From assembly GCF_010389155.1 (NCBI RefSeq), contig NC_057768.1, positions 25,615,966-25,679,965 on the forward strand: a stretch of 64,000 nt of DNA, in the 5' to 3' direction. Both the position numbers and the translations under genes were made by a program. The notes below the pieces were generated by a model. The model had not been told where the DNA came from. It searched no databases and saw nothing but the letters and a program-made list of their open reading frames with translations. Positions 23,694 to 34,070 of this stretch are shown here, one piece after another. How positions within the stretch are numbered: position 1 is the stretch's first letter; each line of letters starts with the position of its first letter. The DNA is from Erigeron canadensis (lineage: Eukaryota; Streptophyta; Magnoliopsida; Asterales; Asteraceae).

Positions 23694-24500
23694 AGCATTT
23701 TTACCCGGGAAAAAAAAAAAACTCTTGTGATATAAGTTAGAAATCATTAAGCTGGAAACCTGCCAAAAATTTGACACTAAAAGATGTAATAAAAAGTAAA
23801 GAAAATAAAACTTTGGTAATAAAAGTTTAAAAACCAATATCTATGCGTTAAAAAGTATAAGAAAAAAAAAAAACCTTTCAGATCCAGACTTTAAAAAATC
23901 AAAGTTATGGTGCAAAAAATACAAAAAAATAATTTTTTTTTAGCAAAAGTTAAGAAAACATGTTATATGTTGAAAAACAAAGAAAATGAAACGTTGGTTG
24001 ATAAAGGTAAAAAACGCAAAGTTATGCGTAAAAAAGAAGCGAGGATGAAACTTTGGCGGCAAAAATTTAAAAAATAAAAAGTTATGAAAAAAAAAAACAA
24101 AAGAACGAAAACTTTAAAACAAAGTTTTCGTGACAAAATTTAAAAACCAAAAATTATGTGGCAAAAAGTAAAACGGGAAAAAGTAAAAAAACAACGTTTT
24201 CTTGGCAAAAGTTTAAAAAGTAAAAGTTACGTGGTAAAAATAAACAGAAAGACAATTTATTTGGTAATATATATGCTTTAGATGGGTTGTACCTAATGTT
24301 TAAGGAGTTGTACTTTAAATATGAAAGTTGACGGACGTTAATAAAAGGACTTGATTTGTAGTACTTTTTGTCGGTATACTTAACGGCCGTTAAATCTATT
24401 AACTGTTTTTGTTTTATATATACAATATATAGTTGTACTTGAAGCTTCACATCTTGTACTTTTAGCTACAGTGGAATGTGTCTCACAAACCAAACTTGAT
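23694..24500 (-). mobile_element. Helitron-like element with A-rich repeated interior (approximate ends)
   Basis: On the minus strand the 3' end would be near 23694 (CTAG next to GCATTTTTACCCGGG). The 5' end would be near 24500, at a sequence resembling TATACTAAAAATC. The interior is a run of degenerate units of the type AAAGTTTAAAAA..AAAAGTTATG, similar to the interior of 42940-43905. The second copy of the surrounding block lacks it. Ends are approximate. Confidence 0.35.
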
Positions 24501-24579
24501 TTTTAGTATAATAATATAATATAATATAATAATTAGGTGTACGGCTAAAATTAGACAATAACATCGCACACAATATATA

Positions 24580-25619
24580 GAGTTTTTTTCCAAAATAGTG
24601 TAATGGGAAATTTTATTTACCAAATTAGTATGTTTTTAAAAATATTTATCATTTTGGTTTAAAATTTAATTTAACATTATATAGTATTATGGTATTACAT
24701 CAATATACGTTAAATTTACAAACAATTATCTTTTTTATAACCTCCACCAATCATCTTACATTATATTTTATTATATGAAATTGATTAAAACTTTGAAATT
24801 TTAAAATACTGAAAATAACTAATGAGTAAACTCTCTAAATAATCTTTTTCACAAATTGTTATTTTTATATTATCTTTTTATAATCTTCGTCAATCATCTT
24901 ACATTATATTTTATTATATTTTTTATAACTAATAAGTAAACTCTTTAAATATCTTTTTTAGAATTTGATTTGTTACCGAAATAAGATGACTTTGTAGTTA
25001 TATTTTAGATACTGAATCATAAAAGATAAACTTTGCTTAAGATCTTGAGGGTTACCCATGCTGACCCATTTAGCCAATTTTAATAATAAATGGTTTTCTA
25101 AAAATTAAAATTTTGTAGCGGTATTTGAAAGTCAGATCTTGAATCCGATTACCGGATTATTCATTTCATTTTAACCAAAAGTCTAGATTATTCATTTCCT
25201 TTTTAACCAAAAGTGTAAGTGTTACTCGTATTTATATATTTGTAAATATGTAATTCTGATAACGTTTTTGAATCTCATTACAAAATTATTCAGTTCAACC
25301 GTTAAATACAAATTTAAAAAAAAATTTTATTCAGTTCATTCTGACGAAAAGTTTCAATTGTTTTTTTTTTTTTTTTCCAAAACACATAAAAAAAATTTGA
25401 CAGTCATTACATGCGTATAAGTTGTAAGAAAACCAATTACTGTTATTGTTATTTTTATAAAAGATGAATAACAACACTATAACGGGTAAAGTAATGTTAA
25501 ATTAGTTTTAAACTTAATGAAAAAAATTGTTAACTTAAGTTCCAACCCAAATTGGTAAATAAATTTAAAACTATACAAATTTAGCAAATAATTTTTTCTA
25601 ACTACGGAAAAAAAAACTC
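24580..25619. mobile_element. MULE-like element with 9-bp duplication and a matching empty site
   Basis: Terminal repeats GAGTTTTTTTCC and (reverse complement) GAGTTTTTTTTTCC, flanked by CAATATATA at 24571-24579 and 25620-25628. The paralogous sequence upstream of the second DOG1-like gene has one copy of the site (CACACAATATAAAGATAGCTC in two parts, 34161-34181) and no insertion, which confirms both ends. The interior is AT-rich and non-coding, 1040 bp. Confidence 0.75.
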
Positions 25620-26378
25620 CAATATATAGATAGCTCACATAAGTTAAAAGGCGTGGACTTTAATAAATTCCCAATTTGAATATTGTCATCTTCCTTGCTT
25701 CTTGCTAGGCATCTTAAAGTCAAGCCGACATTACTTTTATACTTCCCTGAATCTTCCCTAAAAAAAAAAACGAAGCGCGTAACCTGACCAGGCGAAAAGG
25801 TGTAACCCGACCACCCATTATTAGCGGCGACGTAGCCGCAAATAGTGGGCCCCCTCCGTCAGTCAGCACCTGCCAGTTGACCGAATCACGTGGTTGTGGC
25901 CCCCACTATTAGCGGCGACGTCGCCGCAAATAGTGGGCCCCCCACTGCATTCTGTCGTTATAAACCACGCTATCTCTTCTTCTCCTCTTCTCCGTATTAT
26001 TCCTCCTTCTCCTCCGTAAGAACTTTCTCACTTCCTCCATAATTTCTTTTCTTCTCCATTCGTTTAACTCACAAAATCCGGCCATCTATCCCCTCATCAT
26101 CGTTATCGACAATCCTTTTTACACGACCCACGTTTTTCGGCCTTCCGGAGTCCATTTTTAGGCGCGGTTTCAGCGGCGACATTTTTCCGGCGAATAAGTT
26201 TTCCGGCCAACAAGTTTTGCGGGGAACGTATTTTCCACTGATATACGGCAAACCAGATTTTTTTGTTTTCCGGCAAACTCCGGCGATTTACTTTTCCGGC
26301 GACTAAATTTTTTCCGGCCAGCCAGACAGTCCGTTTTTTGTTGTACTCATTTTTCCGGTGAACCATTTTTTCAGACGA

Positions 26379-27275
26379 GGTAACACTCATTTACCTTTTA
26401 AATAGTTGTTTTTATTTTAATACATAATAATGTTATCAAATATTTGTTTGTTATAGAAATGATTAGTTATAGAAAATAAATGTTATATATGTTTGTTAGA
26501 AAATATATGTTGAAAAAAAAAGTTAGAAAATATGTGTTAGAAAATATTAGTTATATAAATGTTATAGTTTAATGTTATATAAAATATATGTTTGTTATAG
26601 AAAATATATGTTAGGAAATGTATGTTAAAAAACAAGTGTTAGTAAATATATGTTAGAAAGTATTAGTTATAGAAATGTTATAGTATTATAGTTAGGAAAG
26701 ATTACTTATGTTATTATAGTTAGGAATGATATGATTTTTAGAAATTCATTAATTTTTAGGAAAACATTTGTAGTTATAATTATTGTTTATTATAGTTCAA
26801 AATTAGATGATTGTTAGAAAAATTATGGTTATTGTTAATATGATTGTTAGTATTATCTTAGAAAACACTTTTTAGTATGATTGTAATTGTTAATATAATT
26901 GTTATTAGGTTAGTATTAATGTTAGAAACGAAGGTTTGAAAAAAAGTTGCAAAAATGTGGGCATTTTAGGTATAATAATTTTGAAAAACAATTTTGTGTC
27001 CAAAATATGTTAATTTAATTTGCACATTTTTTATGACATTTATGTTTGTTTATATTATTTTATAAATTGTGTATAACTGATGTAGGTTAAAATGGCTGCA
27101 CTTCACGGCGGAGATGGTGGCAACGACCCTCCAAATTGGGGGTGGAACCCCGAATGGGGTTGTAGGCGTACGGGTAGTAAGTATATATAAATGTACGTTG
27201 CATATAAATATATGGTATATATGTATATATATATATTTGTTATTTTATTTTGTTTTGCAGGTATTAGCACAGCGC
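26379..27275 (+). pseudogene. Truncated gene start inside the 2.4 kb transposon
   Basis: The arrangement looks like a gene 5' end. A leader with a TTATAAACC motif and CT-rich sequence lies at 25958-26050, a donor-like GACGAG|GTAACA at 26379, an acceptor-like GATGTAG before 27087, and an ATG at 27092. The exon reads MAALHGGDGGNDPPNWGWNP and continues to a donor-like GTAAGT at 27177. A TTTTGCAG acceptor follows at 27260, but the next exon hits a stop within about 20 codons. I take it as the N-terminal exon of a transposon protein whose body is deleted. Family unknown. Confidence 0.4.
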
Positions 27276-27302
27276 GAGTTTCAGAATTCGGGACGCCGAA
27301 TC

Positions 27303-27518
27303 TCACTTATGTTGAATAACGATCTCAGTAGGTGGCAGGCAATCGGGGACCACGCCAAGTGGTACAAGAGCTATTTGGGGACCGAACACCTCATCAGTTT
27401 CAAAGTCCCCAGCTTCGCATTCATATTCACCGTCTACATCAGGTTGCTCAAACACATTATCCGGCACTTCAATACGTACGTTTTCTGGGTCTGCCCAAAT
27501 ATCCTCCAAACTATCCAT
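27303..27518 (-). pseudogene. Antisense acidic exon fragment inside the 2.4 kb transposon
   Basis: Preceded on the minus strand by a TTGTTTCAG acceptor, an open stretch starts MDSLEDIWADPENVRIEVPD and continues with an acidic run (DVDGEYECEAGDFETDEVFG) to a stop at 27303. Composition and the acceptor suggest real exon ancestry. It is opposite in strand to the exon at 27092, implying rearrangement inside the element. Not recognised. Confidence 0.4.
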
Positions 27519-27924
27519 CTGAAACAATTCAAGTAAACATCTATCTCAGTAACTATTGATGGTGTCCATACTATATATATATATATATATTTACAAATAC
27601 GTATAATATCTATATCTATATTCATAATACATATATATATATAAACAATAAGCTTGAAAAGGAAAAGATACACAATACCAGCAACTACAAATATGTAATG
27701 AAAATGATGATTCCTATGTTTGAAATTTATTTTCGAAATACACAATGATTCAGTATGAAAACCACGACTTTATGGTATTGCGTATATTATTACTTGCTGT
27801 TTTTTTCAAGTGTACGATATATAGTTGGACATTCCATATATATATAGTGTTTGAAGTATGACATCTTTTGAAAACGATGATTCCTATGCGATACCATCTT
27901 TTGATCCTATCAAAATACGTCAAA

Positions 27925-27990
27925 TAATCATTCCCGATATGTCATAAACCATTCCCGATATGTCAGAAACCATTCCCGAGATGGCAGACT
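27925..27990. repeat. 21-bp tandem repeat, three copies
   Basis: Units of the type AACCATTCCCGATATGTCAGA follow each other three times with few changes, directly before the large palindrome. Confidence 0.75.
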
Positions 27991-28118
27991 GACAGACTAG
28001 TGTGACAGACTGACGTGGCAGATGCCACGTCATCACTATTTGCGGCGAGACGTCGCCGCTAATAGTGATGACGTGGCATCTGCCACGTCAGTCTGTCACA
28101 CTGGTCTGTCAGTCTGTC
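27983..28118. repeat. Large near-perfect palindrome with TGACGTGGCA cores
   Basis: The arms 27991-28040 and 28061-28110 are complementary at 49 of 50 positions by eye, and pairing extends about 8 bp further out. Each arm contains TGACGTGGCA and TGCCACGTCA. The 20-bp centre (GCGGCGAGACGTCGCCGC) is itself nearly self-complementary. It is part of the right end of the 2.4 kb transposon. Confidence 0.85.
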
Positions 28119-28429
28119 GGGGGTCCCACTATTAGCGGCGACGTCGCCGCTAATACCCTGGTGGGGTTGACCGTTGACCTGGTGGTGTAACCCAAACTGC
28201 CCAAACACATATGTATATTGAACAACCCTTGTATTGCAGTCACTACTAATTAGTAATAATTAAGGAGTGATATGTTTTCTCGTCATAAGAGGTCTTAAGT
28301 TCTATTATCTGATATTCTCTGAAAAAGGCCTTTAACGCGAAGGTGACTAAAATAATATATGCAAGATCTCTCAACATTCACGAGTAGTTCATACATTATA
28401 TATATATATATATATTTATATAGACTTTC

Positions 28430-29000
28430 TGTTTAGTTTTGGATTCGCTGACAAGACTTGCTCGCTGACGTATGTCGTTAGCAAGTCCAGTGACTCTCTT
28501 CAGCAGGTTGTATGTTGCCCAATTTGTTGGTCAAGGCGGGAAGAATTTAAACCAGATGAAGACAAAAGTCACTTAGTGGTTTCTCCAACTGTAATTTACC
28601 TTGTATGGCAAAGGTACAGTTGGGACTAAAACTAGGGTTTTCTCTCTCATACCCGTTTTGGTAAAGAAGACAAAGGCTCTTGCATGGAAGTACTTAGAGC
28701 CAATAGAATGTCGACAATCATCATCCTATCACTATCATTGTAAGACTGTGTTGCCCTAATCCTATCCTATAAAAGGCAACACAGCCGCAACACAATACTT
28801 TGTGTTTGTCACCATAAAAAGTGTGTGTCACTTCACTTGTAATTGTTCAAGTTTTTAGTGTGTCTAGACTTAGCAATTACTTTGTTCATTTGTATTCTTG
28901 TAAGTCAAGTTGTAATATCGACCATGTATTCATCGTTTAATCAATGATACATATGATTAGACTTGCCTAGATTCCTTGCTTTGAACTTGTTATTGTTCTT
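28430..29000 (+). mobile_element. LTR-like remnant
   Basis: A stretch with promoter-like CCTATAAAAGGCAACACAG (about 28767) followed by leader-like sequence and an AATCAATGATAC polyadenylation-like motif near 28940 resembles U3-R-U5 of a Copia-type LTR. Ends TG/CA and a duplication could not be fixed. It shares style and some motifs with the solo LTR at 39437-40486. Confidence 0.4.
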
Positions 29001-29440
29001 GTTATTTATTTTCAGCTCTTTACATTTCTCTTAATTAATTATAATACAAGTTGTGCATATTCGTGGACTGTCACTTTTCTTATTTTGATAACTAATTTTT
29101 TCGCAAGAATCATGAGAACTCTCATATTATCTATTGGATCATATGTTTTTTGTTCATTCACATGTGAAATGATATAAAAAAGTATATCGTAGAATAAACT
29201 TTTTTAAAAAAACCTTCATAATAGCTATTGTTAAATTGTGAATGAATATGTTCACGTTTTCATTCACATGTTAACAAACGGGTATATATATAAGGTTTTG
29301 AAAAAAACTTTTTTCTGCAATATATATTTTTATAACACTTTACATTTGAATGAACAAAAAAAACATGTGCTCCAATACATAATTTAAAAGTTCTTACAAA
29401 AAATGGGTTCTCAAAATAAGGATCATATATATATATATAT

Positions 29441-29794
29441 GGACACTCAAATAAGAACAGTCTTAAAATAAGAACACGGTGAGAACACTTAAAAACATCA
29501 TTTTGATGCATTAAAAGTCCATAAAACTAACATAGTGCATAACTAATTATCATTATTTAAGTGTTTAACAACACATTGTCATGTAAAAATCGAGAAATTC
29601 ATGTTTTTTGTTTTGTGCATCCAACAAAAAACGTGCCTTTCTCGATTTTAACGGATCAATATGTTGTTAAACACTTAAATAATGATAATTAGTTATGCAC
29701 TATGTTAGTTTTATGGACTTTTAATGCATCAAAATGATGATTTTAAGTGTTCTCACCATTCTTATTTTAAGAGTGTTATTACTGGAGTGTTATC
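29441..29794. mobile_element. Fold-back MITE, family B, copy 1
   Basis: A long inverted repeat: the left arm has TTTTGATGCATTAAAAGTCC, ATAACTAATTATCATTATTT and GTGTTTAACAACACATTG; the right arm is the complement. The left border is (TA)n; the right border abuts copy 2 directly. Confidence 0.75.
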
Positions 29795-30175
29795 AAATAA
29801 GAACAGTTTTAAAATAAAAACACGGTGAAAACACTTAAAAACTACATTCTGATGCATTAAAAGTCCATAAAACTAACATAATGTATAACTAATTATCATT
29901 ATATAAGTGTTTAACAACACATTAGTCTTTCAAAATCGAGAAAATCATGTTTTTTGTTTTATGCATCCATCTTGGATACATATTCATCAAAATGATGCAT
30001 CCAACAAAAACGTGATTTTTTCTGATTTTGACGGATCAATGTGTTGTTAAACACTTAAATAATGATAATTAGTTGTGCACTATATTAGTTTTATGGACTT
30101 TTAATGCATCAAAATGATGTTTTTAAGTGTTCTCACCGTTCTTATTTTAAGACTATTCTTACCGGAGTATTTCCA
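29795..30175. mobile_element. Fold-back MITE, family B, copy 2
   Basis: Same arms as copy 1, with a fuller loop containing GCATCCATCTTGGATGC. It follows copy 1 without a (TA)n spacer and ends at a (TA)n tract. Confidence 0.75.
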
Positions 30176-30266
30176 TATATATATATATATATAACTATCT
30201 TTTATTTGTTTTACTTTAATACTTATTTTATTTTACCTAAAACCTATATACATATATACCTATATA
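30176..30266. mobile_element. Family D MITE end fragment between (TA)n tracts
   Basis: TTTGTTTTACTTTAATACTT followed by ATTTTATTTTACCTAAAACC matches one end of the complete family D copies at 33116, 40495, 42031 and 48252. Confidence 0.55.
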
Positions 30267-30666
30267 GGGTGACAATCAAATAAGAACAGTTTTAAAATAA
30301 AAACACGCTGAGACCACTTAAAAACTGAATTTTGGTACATTAAAACACCATAAAACTAACATAGTGTATAACTAATTATCATTATTTAAGTGTTTAAGAA
30401 CACATTGGCTTTTCAAAATCAAGAAAGTCATATATGTTTTTTGCTATATGCATCCATCTTGTCTAGGATGCATATTCTTCAAAATGATATGTCCAACAAA
30501 AAACGTGATTTTTTGATTTTGATGGATCAATGTGTTGTTAAACACTTTAATAATGATAATTAGTTATGCACTATGTTAGTTTTATGGACTTTTAATGCAT
30601 CAAAATGATGTTTTTTAAGTGTTCTCACCGTTCTTATTTTACGAGTATTATTACTGGAGTGTTACC

Positions 30667-30667
<1 letters not shown>
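30267..30667. mobile_element. Fold-back MITE, family B, copy 3
   Basis: Complete inverted-repeat copy with the B arms. (TA)n lies on the right and a TA-rich border on the left. Confidence 0.7.
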
Positions 30668-30689
<22 letters not shown>

Positions 30690-30697
<8 letters not shown>

Positions 30698-30911
30698 TTG
30701 ATCCGTCAAAATAAAAAAAATCACGTTTTTTTTTGTGCATCCATCTTGGATGCATATTCATCAATATGATGCACCCAACAAAAAATAAGATTTTTTCGAT
30801 TTTGACGGATCAATGTGTTGTTAAACACTTAAATAATGATAATTAGTTATGCATTATGTCAGTTTTATGGACTTCTAATGCATCAAAATGTAGTTTTTAA
30901 GTGTTCTCATT
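30690..30911. mobile_element. Fold-back MITE, family B, copy 4 (lacks its left arm)
   Basis: Starts within the loop side of the left arm next to (TA)n and keeps the right arm; it then abuts copy 5. Confidence 0.65.
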
Positions 30912-31256
30912 TGTTCTCATAAACTACATTTTGATGCATTAAAAGTCCATAAAACTAACATAGTGCATAACTAATTATCATTATTTAATTGTTTAACAAC
31001 ACATGGATCCATCAAAATCGAAAAAAATCACGTTTTTTGTTGGATGCATCATTTTGATAATATGCATCCAAGATGGATGCACAAAACAAAAAACGAGATT
31101 TTTTCGATTTTTGAAGGATCAATGTGTTGTTAAACACTTAAATAATGATAATTAGTTATGCACTATGTTAGTTTTATAGACTTTGAATGCATCAAAATGA
31201 TGCTTTTAAGTGTTCTCACAGTTCTTATTTTAAAAGTGTTCTCACCGGAGTGTTAC
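30912..31256. mobile_element. Fold-back MITE, family B, copy 5
   Basis: Both arms are present, though the outermost left tip is missing at the junction with copy 4. It ends GGAGTGTTACC next to (TA)n. Confidence 0.7.
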
Positions 31257-31274
31257 CATATATATATATATATA

Positions 31275-31614
31275 AGGACAATCAAATAAAAACAGTTATA
31301 AAATAAGAACACGATGAGAACACTTAAAACTACATTTTGATGCATTAAAAGTCCATAAAACTAACATAGTGTATAACTAATTATTATTATATAAGTGTTT
31401 AACGACACATTGGTCTTTCAAAATGAGAAAATCATGTTTTTTTGTTTTGTGCATCATCAAAATGATGCATGCATATAAAAAAAACGTGATTTTTTCGATT
31501 TTGACGGATCAATGTGTTTTTAAACACATAAATAATGATAATTAGTTATGCACTATGTTAGTTTTATAGACTTTTAATGCATCAAAATGATGTTTTAAAG
31601 TGTTCTCACCGTTC
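31275..31614. mobile_element. Fold-back MITE, family B, copy 6
   Basis: Both arms are present, flanked by (TA)n on both sides; the right outermost tip is slightly shorter than in the other copies. Confidence 0.7.
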
Positions 31615-31632
31615 CCATATATATATATATAT

Positions 31633-31822
31633 GGGAAAAGTGAATATAAGGCTGTCCGACACATAATCTTAGGTTTGGAACCCCTCACATACTAATTTTT
31701 TAATACTTGTTGAATTTTAATTAAATCACATGGCCCCCCTGATTTTTATGGATTAAAAAAACAATATGTGAGTGTTCCACACCTAAGCTTAGCTACCTAA
31801 CAGCATTATATTCCCATCCCCC
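31633..31822. mobile_element. Fold-back MITE, family A, copy 2
   Basis: The left arm GTGAATATAAGGCTGT with CCCCTCACATACTAAT pairs with a right arm ending ACAGCATTATATTCCCAT. It is precisely framed by (AT)n on both sides. Confidence 0.7.
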
Positions 31823-31900
31823 ATATATATATATAATGCTTATTTTTTTTACTTTAATACTTGTTTTATTTTACCTAAAACATATATATATATATATATA

Positions 31901-33096
31901 GGGTAGAGATCTTGGAAGAAGGTGTCTTAAGGAGAGAAGGTCCTATGAACCAATCAGAACGCGACATGTGTCAAAATGAAAAAAATGCGCGGTGGCATTT
32001 TGGTAAATAAATCAAACTTTTCTGAAGTGATCAGCCTGGGTTCTGATCAGCTTGGGTCTGGGTCAGCTTGGGTTCTGATCAGCTTGGTTGGTCAGCATGG
32101 TTTGTCAGCTTGGTCAGCCTGGGTTCTGATCAGCTTGGGTCTGGGCCACTTTGGTTGGTCAGCATAATCAGTTTGGTCAGCTTGGGTCTGGGTCAGGTTG
32201 GGGTCTGTCCAGGTTGGGTCAGCTTGACACAATTTACACATAATCTACACAAATGTAGATTATGGGTTTTGGGTCAGCTTGGGTTCTGGGTTGGGTCAGC
32301 TTGGGTCAGGTTTGGGTCAGCATGGGTTCTGATTAACTTGGTTGGTTAACAAGATCAGTTTGGTCAGATTGGGGTCAGGGTCTGATTGGGTCAGCTTGGG
32401 GTCAGGTTAGGTTAGCTTGGGGTTGGGTTGGGTCAACTTGGGGTCTGGCTCAGGTTGGGTTAGCTTAGTTAGCTTGGGTTGGGTCAGGTTGACACAATCT
32501 ACACAAATGTAGATTATGGGTTTTGGGTCAGCTTGGGGTCAGGTTGGGTCAGCTTAGGGTTGGGTTGGGTCAGCTTGGGGTCTGGTTCAGGTTGGGTCAG
32601 ATTGGGTCAGCTTGGTTAGCTTGGGTTGGGTCAGCTTGATACAATCTACACAAATGTAGATAATGGGTTTTGGTTCAGCTTGGGGTTGGGTTGGGTCAGC
32701 TTGGGGTCTAGGTCAGGTTAGGTTAGCTTGGGTTGGGTCAGCTTGACACAAAACTACACATAATCTACACAAATGTAGATTCCAAGCTGACCCAGATTCC
32801 AGGCTGACCAAGCTAACCAATAACCCAGGCTGACCAATCTGACTCAACCAAGCTGACTAACCAAGCTGATCAGAATCCAAGCTGATCAGAACCCAAGCTG
32901 ACCCGGAAACCAAACTGACCAACCAAGCTGACCAAGCTTACCCAACCAAGCTGACAAACCAAGCTGATCATAACCCAAGCTGACCCAGACCAAGGCTGAT
33001 CTAGAACCGCGTTTTTTTTTTAAATGCACATGTCACGTTTTGATTGGTTCATAAGACCTTCTCTCCTTAAGACACCTTCTTATTTGATCTCTCTCC
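31901..33096. mobile_element. Fold-back element, family C, with minisatellite arms
   Basis: Terminal inverted repeats of about 75 bp: AGAAGGTGTCTTAAGGAGAG and AACCAATCAGAACG on the left, complement on the right, set exactly between (TA)n tracts. The interior is a tandem minisatellite of about 10-20 bp units (GGTCAGCTTGGG and variants) running forward from about 32030 to 32745, then its complement (CCAAGCTGACC) from about 32780 to 33005. A second unit, TACACAAATGTAGATTATGG, is interspersed about four times. The Gly/Ser/Leu/Trp-rich open frames here are repeat artefacts. Confidence 0.75.
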
Positions 33097-33115
33097 TATA
33101 TATATATATATATAT

Positions 33116-33262
33116 ATAGGTTTTAGGTAAAATAAAACAAGTAATAAACTAATACAATTAAAACAATAGGTTTCTCTTCACTGAAAATCATGAAATAATC
33201 GTGCATCTTGTCCTATCTGTTTTACTTTAATATTTGTTTTATAATACCCAATACTTTATATA
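33116..33262. mobile_element. MITE, family D, copy 1
   Basis: Ends GGTTTTAGGTAAAATAAAAC and, inverted, TTTACTTTAATATTTGTTTTA. It sits between TATATATA tracts. Confidence 0.6.
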
Positions 33263-33264
33263 TA

Positions 33265-33455
33265 TGGATTGAGATCCTCTAAAGTTATTTATAACTTTAT
33301 TGGTAAAGTTGTTAATCCTAACCCTTGAATTAAAATCAAAGGTTAAGATTCAAAGATAATTTTTAAATATTGACCTTTGATTTCAATCCAAAGGTCAAGA
33401 ACTTTCAACTTTACTAGTATAGTTGAAAGCAACTTTAGAGGATCACCATCCTATA
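33265..33455. mobile_element. Fold-back MITE, family F
   Basis: GGATTGAGATCCTCTAAAGT at the left is mirrored by ACTTTAGAGGATCACCATCC at the right; internally, AACCTTTGAT-type motifs also pair. TATATATA flanks both sides. Confidence 0.6.
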
Positions 33456-33460
33456 TATAT

Positions 33461-33642
33461 ATGGGAGATGATTAATCCTCCTATCAAAAAAGCCTATAAA
33501 TTCTCCTAACTATTGGACGATGACATGTGAAAAAATCAGAGGACATAATTAGAAAAGATAATTAGTGGATAACACATGTCACTTTCTTAGAGTTTTAGGA
33601 AGATTTTTAGGCTAATCTTTAGGATGATTGATCATTTTCCTA
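33461..33642. mobile_element. MITE, family G
   Basis: GGGAGATGATTAATCCTCCT and, inverted at the right, AGGATGATTGATCATTTTCC bracket about 180 bp, between TATATATA tracts. Confidence 0.5.
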
Positions 33643-33667
33643 TATATATATATATATATATATATTA

Positions 33668-34070
33668 TATGGTTGGGTTATATTAGAAACTCCTTATTTT
33701 AGGGACTATTAGGGATATCTAACTTACACATGTGTAAGTTGTATGTGTAAGTTGTACCTTACACATGTGTAAGTCGTGGTTGCGGTGGTTGTCGTCGCCG
33801 GAGGATCATGGTGGTGGTCGGAGATGGTGGTGGTGGTGATGGTGGTTGTATAACTTACTCATCTGTAAGTACAATGTAAGTTCTACTTACACATGTGTAA
33901 GTTGTGGTGACGGTGGTCGCCGTCACCGGAGAATCATGGTGGTGGTCGGAGATGATGGTGTGGTGGTGGTGATGGTGGTGGTCGGCGATAATGAAAAATG
34001 AATGATTGAGAAGTGTCCCTAATGATCCCTAAAATAAGAAGTCTTTAATCTAAGTGGTGTGATCTATACT
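33668..34070. mobile_element. MITE, family E, GGTGGT-rich
   Basis: Left AGAAACTCCTTATTTTAGGG pairs with right CCCTAAAATAAGAAGTCTTT. Inside are repeated ACTTACACATGTGTAAGT palindromes and GGTGGTGGTCGGAG runs. A small relative lies at 40721-40805. (TA)n is on the left; the right side grades into the DOG1-upstream block. Confidence 0.6.

Larger units (their letters stand above)
22816..25770 (+). repeat. Copy X of a duplicated DOG1-upstream block
   Basis: Its start (22816-23045, TTGAACCACACTTGTATTGC through CTCTCAACATATTCACGAGT) matches 28205-28415. The segment 23636-23690 matches 34077-34122 (TTTTAACATAC...CACCAATCA, TATAGTATTGTA). Its end (24561-24579 then 25620-25770) matches 34149-34315, immediately upstream of the second DOG1-like gene. 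The homologous pieces occur in the same order and orientation in both copies. Differences are explained by insertions: a fold-back MITE (23063-23236), a Helitron-like element (about 23690-24500) and a MULE (24580-25619). Confidence 0.65.
25771..28195. mobile_element. 2.4 kb palindrome-rich DNA transposon derivative
   Basis: Both ends carry inverted motifs: left GGTGTAACCCGACCACCC then ATTAGCGGCGACG; right, in reverse, GGGTTACACCACCAGGTC then the same ATTAGCGGCGACG block. A GC-rich palindromic unit, best copy ATTAGCGGCGACGTCGCC plus GCTAAT, occurs four times, two per end. The element interrupts sequence collinear with 34315-34340 upstream of the second DOG1-like gene. Inside are a CT-rich leader, a CCGGCGA-rich stretch, an AT-rich intron-like region and short exons (separate entries). 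Superfamily is not certain; a CACTA or MULE derivative with a deleted body is possible. Confidence 0.6.

Noticed and set aside
26069..26390. Lys/Arg-rich minus-strand frames
   Set aside because: Translations of the CCGGCGA-rich leader inside the 2.4 kb transposon; opposite to the splice signals seen there.
29441..31614. CRISPR-like regular repeats
   Set aside because: Units are long inverted repeats in a plant genome, without short direct repeats and unique spacers; they are fold-back MITEs.
31976..32349. Gly/Ser/Leu/Trp-rich open frames in the minisatellite
   Set aside because: They are produced by the GGTCAGCTTGGG repeat being free of stops; no start context or non-repeat sequence.
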